Made by a program: the position numbers and the translations under genes. From the NCBI GenBank assembly GCA_025056555.1, contig JANWVZ010000003.1, positions 1 to 50,556 on the forward strand: a DNA stretch of 50,556 nt, given 5' to 3'. Source of the DNA: Gemmatales bacterium. GTDB lineage: Bacteria > Planctomycetota > Planctomycetia > Gemmatales > HRBIN36. The notes under the pieces are model-generated. The model did no database searches. It was not told where the DNA came from and was given only the letters and a program-made list of their open reading frames with translations. Positions 19,164 through 29,196 of the stretch are shown in pieces (positions within the stretch are counted from its first letter, which is position 1; each line of letters starts with the position of its first letter).

Positions 19164-20226
19164 TTAAGACAAATTCCCCCTATGATGATGAGCACGGTAT
19201 CCAGAGGAATCATAGCGAGGACGATACCGCCTTTCCGGAAACTTTGGGCCGAGCCGCATTACGCTCCCATTAGGCCAAATCCAAATCACTGATCCATCAG
19301 GATGACGGTACTGGACATACCAACCCGCGGTTGTGTAATGAAACTCGAAGCGCTGGCTGCGAATAGCAATATGTGCGTCGGCCCAATCCAGCCCTTGGAG
19401 GTTGGGAAGTCTGGCCGCGGCGTTATTATCCCGTGGGAGTGAAAGGCCTGTTGCTGGCTGTCCTACGCCCCCAGGAGCAGAAACTGTGAGGGACCGTTGC
19501 TGTGAAGTAACAGTCTGCGACACGGGATGCAGCTGCCGCCCAACCTTAGGAGGACACCAGCGACCTCTAGGCCGGCATGCAAGATCAGCCCATTGTGATA
19601 TATGTCGTAACTACCTCGCCCAACCTGCGCCAGACTCTGGCCCATGTCCCAAACCAACACTGCCCGACCAAATACACCAGCACGTGTCGCCGCAGGTAAC
19701 TGGGCTAGTTGTGTAGTGCCAGCAGTGATCAAAAGTTCCCAACCGTGGCGTGCGGAGGGGAAGCTGTTGTTATAGTACGGGCGGTGTTCACATCCGCAAC
19801 TGGCCAAATTTCGATCGGCTCATTGCGAAAGCTAAGGGTTAGCACCGACCAGGTCGCCTTGGGAATACCATGCACGTTAGCCTGAGCACCGATACGTAAG
19901 CCATCGGCCGCCGCCGCTCAGGTTTTCGGATGGAACAGCGTTCCTGTAGCTTGATAGGAGGCGCACCCTGTCTCACCCACCCACCAGGCACCACCGCAAA
20001 GAGCTACGACAAACAGGATGAGAGGAACCGCTTGACAGCTGGGGTCTCTGAACGAGGTCGGAACGTTGATGACATTGCAATACAGATTGAGAGCGCCGGC
20101 GGCGAAGCCGAGGGGGTCTTGTGTTCTCTCGCGGTCATATCCGTATATATATATACAAGGATTCCGTACTAATTCCTCTATCATAGGGTGATGCATCGGG
20201 ACGGCGATTTTGTGAGTTCTAAGCAT
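19164..20226 (-). pseudogene. decayed secreted/lipoprotein-like gene spread over three frames
   Basis: Frame segments: ...VPLILFVVALCGGAWWVGETGCASYQATGTLFHPKT*AAADGLRIGAQANVHGIPKATWSVLTLSFRNEPIEIWPVADVNT; then YYNNSFPSARHGWELLITAGTTQLAQLPAATRAGVFGRAVLVWDMGQSLAQVGRGSYDIYHNGLILHAGLEV; then RFEFHYTTAGWYVQYRHPDGSVIWIWPNGSVMRLGPKFPERRYRPRYDSSGYRAHHHRGNLS*. Confidence 0.5.
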
Positions 20227-20387
20227 AAACTGTTAATTAAATGGCTTGGAGCGAGGCTGTTCGCGAATTGCCCATTTACCGTGAGCGCGCGGTTGTCTAA
20301 ATAAGCGATGTTCTTGTGGAACTTACTCGAGGGGCGACGCTGGGCGTTGAGGGTGAGGGCGTGCTATTGACCAAAACGTAACCCGAC

Positions 20388-20905
20388 GGTGGATTCCGAG
20401 CCTTATCGTGCAGGTAAGTGGGCTCATTGGATCGTGTGATTAGACTTTGCGCCTCAGCTGGTGGTGGATTCCGAGTCTAATAGTGAAGGTAAGCGGGCAA
20501 AGTGGATGGCATGCTTAGATTTCGCGTGGCAGGCGGCCCATTAGGATTATTACAGTGAACCTAAGTGCGACAGTTGGAGTGCAAGACTAGGCTTTACACC
20601 GCACCGGTGGTGGATTTCGAGTGCTATAGTGATGGTAAGTGGGGAAAGTGGATTGCATGATTAGACTCAGCGCCGCAGGTGACGGCGGATTTCGAGTCTT
20701 AGAATGAAAGTAAGTGAGCAAATTGGATCACCTGATTAGATTTTGCGTCGCAGACAGTGGTGCATTCCAAATTTCATGGTGAAGTTAGATACGGAAAGTG
20801 GAGCGGATGATTAGAGTTTGTGCCGCGGGACGGAGGTAGATTTTGAGTATTATAGGGGAGGTAAGTAGGGCGCGGCGGAGCATGTTGTTATTCCAAGCAG
20901 CGCCA
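20388..20905. repeat. degenerate ~75-bp tandem repeat, 7 copies
   Basis: Copies start at 20388, 20463, 20535, 20609, 20684, 20759, 20835 (spacings 75, 72, 74, 75, 75, 76); core GGTGGATTYCGAGTCTTATAGTGAAGGTAAGTGGGCAAAGTGGATTGCATGATTAGACTTTGCGCCGCAG. Confidence 0.85.
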
Positions 20906-21458
20906 GGCAGTGGGGCAGACCGCAAGTGGTGGCGCGACTAACAGAAACTGGCGTTCTACTCCTAATGGGCGTTGCCAAGGATTGTTCGGAGGGCAGGGGC
21001 GAACCACTGCGTGAGGTTTACGGGCATGGGTATTTCGGCACTACGTCGGCGCGTGGCTGACCACTTCAGATGGGTGTATCCATGTACCGCAGAGGGATGA
21101 CGTATTGCCGGGCGACATTGAGCCCTACCTTCTAACATCGGCAGGAACGAGACGGCGGACAATGTGAGATGGGAGCTAGGTCTTCGAAAAACTGGGCGTT
21201 ATCCGTCTCTGCGGAGCTTTCCTAATAGGCGGATGTTCCGACAGGCTGAGCCGGGAAGCGGTGCGGAACATGCCACGATATCGGATTCGGTTTCAGCACA
21301 TGGTTACGATCCGAAGGTCGCGAGGGTTGATCATCTCAGCAACTGGATTGAAGGAATGCGCGGAAGTTTGCTGCATCTCTGGGATGAGAGGAGCACGTTG
21401 ATGGTTTTTTGAGAGGAAAAGCCCAGGGTGGTACAGGGGTGGGCAGAAGGCGGCAGTC

Positions 21459-22214
21459 TCACTGTTTCAAGAGTTCCAGAATCACGGGTTTGACAGCCTG
21501 AGCCCACAATTCGTATCCCTTTTCGGAAAGGTGGAGGTAATCGGGCATGATTTCTGGAGGAATGTGCCCATCTGGCTTTATGAACAAATGACCGATATCG
21601 AGATACTTCACAGTTTTGCCTCCGTCGTCGAGTTTGGCAATGATTTGGTTGACTCGGGAGATTTTTTCCCGCTGAGCCTTGACGGCCGGATTCGACGGGT
21701 CTTTGCCCCGTGGAAAGATACCCAAAAGCAACACCTTGGTCTTGGGCGAGCGTTGATGAATTTCGCGGACGATAGCGGTGATGCCGTCAGCGATTTCCTC
21801 CGCAGTGTTATCATTGCCGTTGGAATTGTTGGTCCCGATCATGAGCATCACCACCTTGGGCCGGATGCCGTCCAACTCGCCATTCTGAATCCGCCATAAG
21901 ACATGTTGGGTCCGGTCGCCACCAATTCCGAAATTGGCGGTCTTCAGCGGGACAAATTCGCGCTCGAAAAGGCTGGCTCCTGGGGCTTTCGGGTTGTGCC
22001 CCTCACCGCCCCAGGCGTCGGTGATGGAATCGCCGAGGAAGAGCACGTCAATGCCACCACGTTTCGCTATGGCCACGAACGTCTCGTGCCGTTTGAGCCA
22101 GTTGGCATCGCGTGGAACGGGTTTGACTGCCGAATGCAGCTTCTCCTGCGCTTGCGTTCCCAGGGGCAGCGCGATGGCCATCAGAGCGCAGACAAGACTT
22201 CGCAGCGTGGGCAT
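21459..22214 (-). CDS. secreted SGNH/GDSL-family hydrolase
   Basis: Signal peptide; VLFLGDSITDAW; NFGIGGDRTQHVLWR; MLMIGTNNS; DYLHLSEKGYELWA. Confidence 0.92.
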   Translation of the reverse strand: MPTLRSLVCALMAIALPLGTQAQEKLHSAVKPVPRDANWLKRHETFVAIAKRGGIDVLFLGDSITDAWGGEGHNPKAPGASLFEREFVPLKTANFGIGGDRTQHVLWRIQNGELDGIRPKVVMLMIGTNNSNGNDNTAEEIADGITAIVREIHQRSPKTKVLLLGIFPRGKDPSNPAVKAQREKISRVNQIIAKLDDGGKTVKYLDIGHLFIKPDGHIPPEIMPDYLHLSEKGYELWAQAVKPVILELLKQ

Positions 22215-22333
22215 GGCAGTTCCTCCTTAGTTGGCCGTGGTAGTGTGCGTCATTAGACGGAGTACGATGGTATCGTCAAGCAGGAGGACAGGCCAGTTAC
22301 CATAATTAACACCAGAGAAACAAGGGGGAGGTG

Positions 22334-23035
22334 ATGTCGGCGGAGAAATCTGATACGCAACGCCCACGGATGCTCCAACGGATTCGGGAAGCGGTATATG
22401 CCGGTAATCGTTACGGAAGTTCCGAAGAACCCGGTCCACGCGGCCAGCTGGCCTATCAGGGAGTCGGGGAGACCGACCTGGTGCAGGGCTTTGCGTACTC
22501 CTTGCGACGTGCGGGGGGGCATTTTTACTATGCCGAGTCGAGCGGAGCAGTGACGCGGGTGATAATTCCTATCCTGGAAAATGCCGGGGTGCATCGCGTC
22601 GGTATCAGTGCGGAATCCCTCTTTGATGAACCGCTGTACTTGGAGAGGAGGCTACAAGGATTTGGACTGCAAACCTGGCGACCAGGGCAGGAAGTCGGCG
22701 ACACTGCGGCGGGAATCAAGGAAACGCTTTTCGCACTGGATGCGGGAATAACGGGCGTGGATGCATTGGTCGCGGAAACGGGAACGATTGTGCTGGCGGC
22801 GAAACCGCAGCGGCCTCGATCGTTGAGCTTGTTGCCACGGCTGTACGTGGCTGTGGCTCGCGCCGACCAGATTGTGCCCGATTTATTCGATTGGTTTGGG
22901 GCGCACCCGCCGACGACAATGCCCTCGGCCTGGACGTTCATAACGGGTCCGAGCAAGACGGGCGACATCGAGCTGACGCTGGTCACCGGCGTGCATGGCC
23001 CTGGTGAAGTCCATGTCGTTGTTTACCCGGCATAA
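22334..23035 (+). CDS. lutC: LUD-domain protein (LutC/YkgG family)
   Basis: GVDALVAETGTIVLAAKPQRPRSLSLLPRLYVAVARADQIVPDL; TFITGPSKTGDIELTLVTGVHGPGEVHVV; GGGGGAGGTG before ATG. Confidence 0.85.
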   Translation: MSAEKSDTQRPRMLQRIREAVYAGNRYGSSEEPGPRGQLAYQGVGETDLVQGFAYSLRRAGGHFYYAESSGAVTRVIIPILENAGVHRVGISAESLFDEPLYLERRLQGFGLQTWRPGQEVGDTAAGIKETLFALDAGITGVDALVAETGTIVLAAKPQRPRSLSLLPRLYVAVARADQIVPDLFDWFGAHPPTTMPSAWTFITGPSKTGDIELTLVTGVHGPGEVHVVVYPA

Positions 23036-23129
23036 AACAAAAGTGCGGTGCTTGCTCGGCCCGTCCGCCAATATACAAAAAGGGGCATGCCCATAAGAGC
23101 GTGACTGAGTGAGCAGAAGGGAAGGACGC

Positions 23130-24278
23130 ATGGCCAGTGGTGTGACGCTGCCGTTACGACCGGGGCTGGAAGGCGTCCCGGTCGCGGAATCCGCAATCAG
23201 CTTCATAGACGGACAACGGGCCCGGCTGAGCTACCGCGGTTATGTGGTGGAAGAACTGGCACGGAAAAGTTGCTACGAGGAAGTGGCCTGGCTGTTGCTG
23301 CGCGGGGAATTACCCACTCAGCGGGAGTTGGCAGATTTCGACCGGCAATTGCGCAGCCATCGCCGCATCAAGTATCGCCTGCGCGATTTGCTGAAATGTT
23401 TGCCCGAAACAGGCCATCCCATGGGCGCGTTGCAGGCAGCAGTGGCGGCCTTGGGCATGTTTTATCCTGCTAAAGATGTAGCTAATCCGCAGACCAATTG
23501 GGAGTCGGTAGTACGTATCATAGCCAAGATGCCGACGATTGTGGCCGCCTTTCACCGTCTGCGTAACGGCGACGACGATTTGCCCCCGCGGGATGACCTG
23601 GATCATGCGGGAAATTTCTACTGGATGCTCTTTGAGCGCGAACCCTCCCCGGCAATGCGCAAGGTACTGGATGCCTGCCTGGTATTACACGCCGAGCATA
23701 CCATGAACGCCAGCACTTTTGCCGGGCGCGTGGCGGCCTCGACACTGGCCGATCCGTACACGGTGGTCAGCGCGGCTATCGGCACCTTGACAGGCCCGTT
23801 GCACGGCGGGGCAAATGAGCAGGTTCTGGATATGCTCGAGGAAATCGGCAGTGTGGAGCGGGTGCGGCCCTGGCTCCGGGAAGCCTTAGCCAAGAAACGC
23901 AAAATTATGGGCTTCGGGCACCGGGTGTACAAAGTCAAGGATCCGCGAGCGACTGTGCTTCAGGAATTGGCGGAACACGTTTTCGCAGAGACCGGTCGGC
24001 CAAAACTTTATGACATTGCTGTCGAACTCGAACGCGCTGCCGCCGAAGAACTGGGACCGAAAGGCATTTATCCCAACGTGGATTTTTACTCCGGCATTGT
24101 TTACATGAGCCTGGGGATTCCCAAGGATTTGTTCACGCCGATCTTTGCCATTTCGCGCGTGGCCGGCTGGCTGGCGCATTGGCTGGAGCAACTTCAGAAC
24201 AACCGTATCTTCCGCCCCGAGCAGATCTATGTCGGTAAACCTGACCGTGGGTACATTCCTTTGGAAGAGCGGCCGTGA
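23130..24278 (+). CDS. gltA: citrate synthase family protein
   Basis: SFIDGQRARLSYRGYVVEELA; HAEHTMNASTFAGRV; GPLHGGANEQVLDMLEEIG; IMGFGHRVYKVKDPRA. Confidence 0.93.
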   Translation: MASGVTLPLRPGLEGVPVAESAISFIDGQRARLSYRGYVVEELARKSCYEEVAWLLLRGELPTQRELADFDRQLRSHRRIKYRLRDLLKCLPETGHPMGALQAAVAALGMFYPAKDVANPQTNWESVVRIIAKMPTIVAAFHRLRNGDDDLPPRDDLDHAGNFYWMLFEREPSPAMRKVLDACLVLHAEHTMNASTFAGRVAASTLADPYTVVSAAIGTLTGPLHGGANEQVLDMLEEIGSVERVRPWLREALAKKRKIMGFGHRVYKVKDPRATVLQELAEHVFAETGRPKLYDIAVELERAAAEELGPKGIYPNVDFYSGIVYMSLGIPKDLFTPIFAISRVAGWLAHWLEQLQNNRIFRPEQIYVGKPDRGYIPLEERP

Positions 24279-24377
24279 GCAGGCCATTACGACCTTTTTT
24301 CTTCCGCAAAGAATTGACACCCGCGAGTCGGAATAACATCTGCACTCGGTTGGAACCAAAGACTGGGCCAGAAGATT

Positions 24378-25655
24378 ATGCTCGACCCGCAATTCGTGGC
24401 CGAAAATGCTGAACTGGTGAAGGAGAATTGTCGACGCCGGCAGGTTCAGGCCGACGTCGATCGTGCCGTGACTCTGTATCAGCAACGCAAGGAACTGACA
24501 CGGCAGGTGCAGGCGCTGCATCAGCGGCAAAACGAACTGCAAAAGCAAACCGGCCGTGAAAAAGATCCAAGCCAACGCCAGGCGCTGATCGAAGAAGGAA
24601 GGCAATTACGCAGCCAAGTGGCGGAGTTGGAAAACCATTTGCGCCAGGTCGAAGAAGCGCTCCGCGCGGTTCTGTACACCATTCCCAATCTGACCCATCC
24701 CGAAGCACCGCCTGGTTCACGGCCGGAAGACAATCGCGTCCTGCGCACCTGGGGAGAACCCCCACAGTTTTCGTTTCGCCCGAAAGACCACGTTACGCTT
24801 GCCGAGAAGCTCGATCTGGTGGATTTCGAGGCAGGCTCTGCGGTGACAGGTCCGAAATTCTATTTTCTCAAGAATGAGGCGGTTCTGCTGGAACTGGCCC
24901 TGGTGCAGTATGCTTTCCAAACTTTGTTGGCTGAGGGTTTCACGCCGGTCATCACACCGGATTTGGCCAAAGCGGAGGTGGTAGAAGGAATCGGCTTCAT
25001 TCCTCGAGGTCCGGAGACGCAGATTTACAGCGTGGCTCATACCGATTTATGCCTGATTGCCACTGCAGAAATCACGCTGGGGGGCATGCACCGCGACCAG
25101 CTTCTAGAAGAGAACAAGTTGCCGCTTCGATACGTCGGCTTGTCGCACTGTTTCCGCACCGAAGCTGGTGCGCCGGGGCGTGAAGGGCGCGGCCTGTTTC
25201 GCGTGCACCAGTTTACCAAAGTCGAGATGTTCGTCTTTTGTGTGCCCGAACAAAGCGAACACTGGCATCAGGAACTTCTTCGCATCGAGGAAAAACTTTT
25301 CCAGGGGTTGGGGATTGCCTATCGCGTGATTGACACGTGTGCCGGCGATCTTGGTGGGCCTGCTTATCGCAAATTTGATATTGAAGCCTGGATGCCTGGT
25401 CGCGGGGAACACGGTGAGTATGCTGAGGTGACCAGCACTTCCAATTGCACCGACTACCAGGCGCGCCGCTTGAACATCCGCTATCGTCCCACGGGTCAAA
25501 AAGGAACACGGTTCGTGCATACGCTGAACGGGACCGCCATCGCTACCAGCCGAGCCATTGTGGCCATTCTGGAGAATTATCAACGGGGCGATGGCTCCGT
25601 GGTGGTACCGCAAGTGCTGCGTCCCTGGGTGGGTAAGGAGTTGATTGGGCCGTAA
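24378..25655 (+). CDS. serS: seryl-tRNA synthetase
   Basis: N-terminal coiled-coil arm; [70 protein letters not shown] (approximate); [20 protein letters not shown]. Confidence 0.97.
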   Translation: [425 protein letters not shown]

Positions 25656-25698
25656 CCACTCGCGCACGGGCGGAATGCGTGGAAAGCCCTAATTCGCC

Positions 25699-26943
25699 AT
25701 GCCTAGTCAGAAGCGGCGGATTGTCATTCTCGGCTCAACAGGCTCCATTGGCAGAAATGCCCTGGAAGTAGTTGCCGCGTTTCCTGATCGGCTGGAGGTG
25801 CTGGGCTTGGCGGCGCGACGTAATAGCACGTTGCTGCTGGAACAGGTGCGGCGGTTTCAGCCACGCTGGGCGGTGCTGACGGATGAAACGTTGCGTTCCC
25901 GAGTTGAGCCGGATACGTTTCGCCCGACGGTGTTACGCTTCGGGGAGTCGGCGCTTGGGGAATTAGCACAAGAGTCCACCGTTGATCTGGTGCTGGTGGC
26001 CATCATCGGGGCAGCGGGGCTGCTCGGTGCTTGGTCGGCCATTGAAGCGGGCAAAATCGTCGCCCTGGCCAATAAGGAAGCCATGGTCCTGGCCGGGCCT
26101 CTTCTGCTCCAGCGGGCGCAACAATGCCACGCGCTTATTCTTCCTGTGGATAGCGAGCACAGTGCTGTATTTCAAATCTTACAAGGGCGCAACAAAGAGG
26201 AACTGGCGCGTATTGTGCTAACGGCCAGCGGTGGCCCCTTTCGCGGTCAGACCCGTGCCGCTTTGGAGCAGGTTACTGCCTTGCAGGCTCTGAACCATCC
26301 CACTTGGCACATGGGGCCGAAAATCACTATTGACTCGGCCACGCTGATGAATAAAGCCCTGGAAATCGTCGAAGCCCGATGGCTGTTCGACGTGGCGCCT
26401 GAGCAAATTGTCGTCCTGATCCATCCCGAGTCAGTAGTGCACGGCTTCGTCGAGATGCGCGACGGCGCAGTTTTTGCACAGCTTTCGCCGCCCGACATGC
26501 GATTGCCCATCCAATACGCGCTGCTGTACCCGGAGCGCTGGCCGGGACCGGCAAAGCGACTGGATTGGTGGGCGTTGCGGACCCTCCATTTCGAGCCGCC
26601 TGACGTGGAAACCTTCCCGGCCTTAGAATTGGGATATCAGGTAGCGCGGCAGGGCGGACTGAGCGGAGCGGTGCTGAACGCGGCCAATGAAGTGGCTGTC
26701 GAATACTTCCTCCAAGGCCGCTGCCGATTCCTGGACATACCGCGTGTGTGTCGTGCGGTTCTGGAAGCCTACTTGAATCAGGCCGAGGGCCGAGCCCGTC
26801 CCAGTGCGACCCTGGGCGAGGCGGAGCGGCTAAGCTCGCTCGCTACTCCGTCCGCGCTGGCGCTATCTGCCCTGACCTTGGAGAACATTCTCGCCGCCGA
26901 TCACTGGGCGAGGCAGGAGGCTCACCGTTGGCTCAGCAGCTGA
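25699..26943 (+). CDS. dxr: 1-deoxy-D-xylulose-5-phosphate reductoisomerase
   Basis: ILGSTGSIGRNALEVV; ALANKEAMVLAGPLL; PVDSEHSAVFQ; TIDSATLMNKALEIVEARWLF; NAANEVAVEYFL. Confidence 0.97.
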   Translation: MPSQKRRIVILGSTGSIGRNALEVVAAFPDRLEVLGLAARRNSTLLLEQVRRFQPRWAVLTDETLRSRVEPDTFRPTVLRFGESALGELAQESTVDLVLVAIIGAAGLLGAWSAIEAGKIVALANKEAMVLAGPLLLQRAQQCHALILPVDSEHSAVFQILQGRNKEELARIVLTASGGPFRGQTRAALEQVTALQALNHPTWHMGPKITIDSATLMNKALEIVEARWLFDVAPEQIVVLIHPESVVHGFVEMRDGAVFAQLSPPDMRLPIQYALLYPERWPGPAKRLDWWALRTLHFEPPDVETFPALELGYQVARQGGLSGAVLNAANEVAVEYFLQGRCRFLDIPRVCRAVLEAYLNQAEGRARPSATLGEAERLSSLATPSALALSALTLENILAADHWARQEAHRWLSS

Positions 26944-29144
26944 ATAAGCATTCTGCCACAACTTCCGATTCCGTCACGGCTCCCCCGCCGCGGCGAATCC
27001 CCATTGCGAATTGGCTCCTAGCCGCTCTGATTCTGGCGCTGATCGCATGGTGGTTCTACGGCAAGCCGTGGCAACAAGTCCTCCAGAGCCTGACCAATGT
27101 GCTCTTGCTGCTGGGGGGCTTGACTCTGGTGATTTTTGTTCATGAACTGGGGCACTTCCTGGCTGCGAAATGGTGCGACGTACACGTAGAGACTTTCAGC
27201 ATCGGTTTTGGTTCCCCGATTCCGGGACTGTGGTTTCGCAAAGGCGAGACGCTTTACAAAGTGGCGTGGATTCCGTTAGGCGGATACGTCAAGATGCTGG
27301 GCGAGCTTCCTGGCGAGGAGTCGGACCCGGAGATACTCAACAATCCACGGGCCTATCAGAACAAGCCGGTCGGACAGCGCATGCTCATTATTTCCGCCGG
27401 GGTGATCATGAATCTCGTGCTTGGAGCCGGTTGCTTTATTTACGCCTATATGGCTGGAAAAAGTGAGGTGTTACCACTGGTCGGTTATGTCGAACCCGGT
27501 TCGCGTGCGGATCAGGCAGGTTTGGAACCTGGTTCGCTTGTGCTACAGGTCAACCGCAATGAACGGCCTGCCTTTGAGGACTTGATGTTTGCCAGCGCTA
27601 CAGCCCGCGCCGACGTAACGCAGATTTACCTGCGCTGGCAGACCCCCAACGGAGTGGTGCGCGACGCTTACATTGCCCCGCGAAGATTGCCTCACGATCA
27701 GCGCCCGCTACTGGGTCTGGGCCCTATGCCAGGATTAAGCCTGATTCGGATGGAGGTTGACAACGATGGCCCCGTTGCGCCGGACAGTCCAGCCGCGAAC
27801 CGAGGATTTCGTCCGGGAGATGTGTTGCTGGGGGTTCGGAGCGTGGGCCAGGGCTTCGAATATCGCCTTCTTTCACGAGAAGAGTATCAGAGCGGCCAAG
27901 CGGAACCGCGTATTCGTGGTCTGCGTCAGCTGAGTCGCGCGCTTTATCAGCTGCGGGAACAGCCGGTGGCTTTTCACGTGTGGCGACCTGAAACGGACGA
28001 AGAACATTGGCTTGAGGTGCCGCCTAACCCTGTGCGCTGGTTGGGCTTGACGCTCGAACTGGGTGCCATAGTCTCGATCAACCCGATTACCGAGCGGGCA
28101 TGCCAGTCCGACGCCCGGCTGCAAGTCGGAGACGTGATCACCGCAATCAATGGTCAAGCGATAGGGGATCCGTTCCGTCTGCCCGAGCGCCTCGAAGCGC
28201 TCGCGGGCCAAACGGTCAGCCTCACCGTGCGGCGCGGCGACCGAGAATTGAAGATTCCCGTCCGACCGCTGGCCGATGCTCCGTCATGGTGGGAATACGC
28301 CCCGTCCCGCCCCCTCGCCCCCTGGGCGATTCCTGCCCTGGGCATTACTTGCCGCATCGAGCCGGTCTTAGTGGCAGACCTGGACACGGAGCGTTTTCCC
28401 GCCCGCGACGCCGAATCCCAGCAACCTGTGCGGCTACCGGCTGGTACGCGGTTTACTCACATTGAACTTCAGGACCGTTCGATGCGCAATCCGGGCACTT
28501 GGCGGACGATCAGTTACCGGTTTGGGGAGGATGAAACCGCCGCAGACGTGGTCGCCTGGCCTTATATTTTCTGGTCGCTCCAAAGCACCTTAGTCAGCGC
28601 CGAGGTCATTCTCAGCGTGCAGATTCCTTCCGAAGATGGCCCCGTTACCCAACGAGTGCGCTTATCCGCCAGGAGCATGTCCGACTGGTTCAATCCCGAC
28701 CGCGGCCTGATGCGCGACCGCGAAAAACTCGTCTATTATGCCCCCGATCCGTTCCAGGCCATTTACCTCGGCCTTCGCGATACCCATCGCACAGTGGTCA
28801 ACATCTACCTGACCTTGAAAAATCTGTTCACCGGCGACATCTCCATCCGCTTACTCAGCGGCCCGATCGGTATTGCGGAAATGGGTTACGGCATGGCCAG
28901 CCTCGGCTTCAACTATTTCGTCTGGTTTATTGGAGTCATCAGCATCAACCTGGCGGTCATTAACTTCTTACCCATTCCCATCCTGGATGGCGGGCACATG
29001 CTGTTCCTGCTGATTGAAAAAATTCGCGGCCGTCCTGTCAGTCGCCGTGTGCTGGAATACGCGAGCATCGTTGGCCTGATGCTGATTCTGCTACTACTTA
29101 TTCTGGCCACTACGATGGACATCACCCGCTTCCTGAGCCGCTAA
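26928..29144 (+). CDS. rseP: RIP-type site-2 metalloprotease with PDZ domains (TTG start within dxr tail)
   Basis: FVHELGHFLAAKWCDV; ISINLAVINFLPIPILDGGHMLFLLIEKIRGRPVS; AGGAGG SD upstream of TTG 26928. Confidence 0.93.
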   Translation: MAQQLNKHSATTSDSVTAPPPRRIPIANWLLAALILALIAWWFYGKPWQQVLQSLTNVLLLLGGLTLVIFVHELGHFLAAKWCDVHVETFSIGFGSPIPGLWFRKGETLYKVAWIPLGGYVKMLGELPGEESDPEILNNPRAYQNKPVGQRMLIISAGVIMNLVLGAGCFIYAYMAGKSEVLPLVGYVEPGSRADQAGLEPGSLVLQVNRNERPAFEDLMFASATARADVTQIYLRWQTPNGVVRDAYIAPRRLPHDQRPLLGLGPMPGLSLIRMEVDNDGPVAPDSPAANRGFRPGDVLLGVRSVGQGFEYRLLSREEYQSGQAEPRIRGLRQLSRALYQLREQPVAFHVWRPETDEEHWLEVPPNPVRWLGLTLELGAIVSINPITERACQSDARLQVGDVITAINGQAIGDPFRLPERLEALAGQTVSLTVRRGDRELKIPVRPLADAPSWWEYAPSRPLAPWAIPALGITCRIEPVLVADLDTERFPARDAESQQPVRLPAGTRFTHIELQDRSMRNPGTWRTISYRFGEDETAADVVAWPYIFWSLQSTLVSAEVILSVQIPSEDGPVTQRVRLSARSMSDWFNPDRGLMRDREKLVYYAPDPFQAIYLGLRDTHRTVVNIYLTLKNLFTGDISIRLLSGPIGIAEMGYGMASLGFNYFVWFIGVISINLAVINFLPIPILDGGHMLFLLIEKIRGRPVSRRVLEYASIVGLMLILLLLILATTMDITRFLSR

Positions 29145-29196
29145 TGGCCCACGGTGATCTTGCCCTCCTTTTTTCCGATCCTGTGGGGATTTTGCC

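Noticed and set aside
18714-20905. Local TGA recoding (TGA = Trp/Sec), since TGA interrupts the 18714-19136 gene, the 19164-20226 gene and the 75-bp repeats
   Set aside because: Frameshifts and a TAG also occur in these frames, and the neighbouring intact genes use TGA as a stop (e.g. the helicase ATGA overlap). Decay is the simpler explanation; kept only as a side hypothesis.
23078-23098. GGGGCATGCCC palindrome as terminator after lutC
   Set aside because: Stem without a loop and T-run only on the opposite strand; too weak to call.
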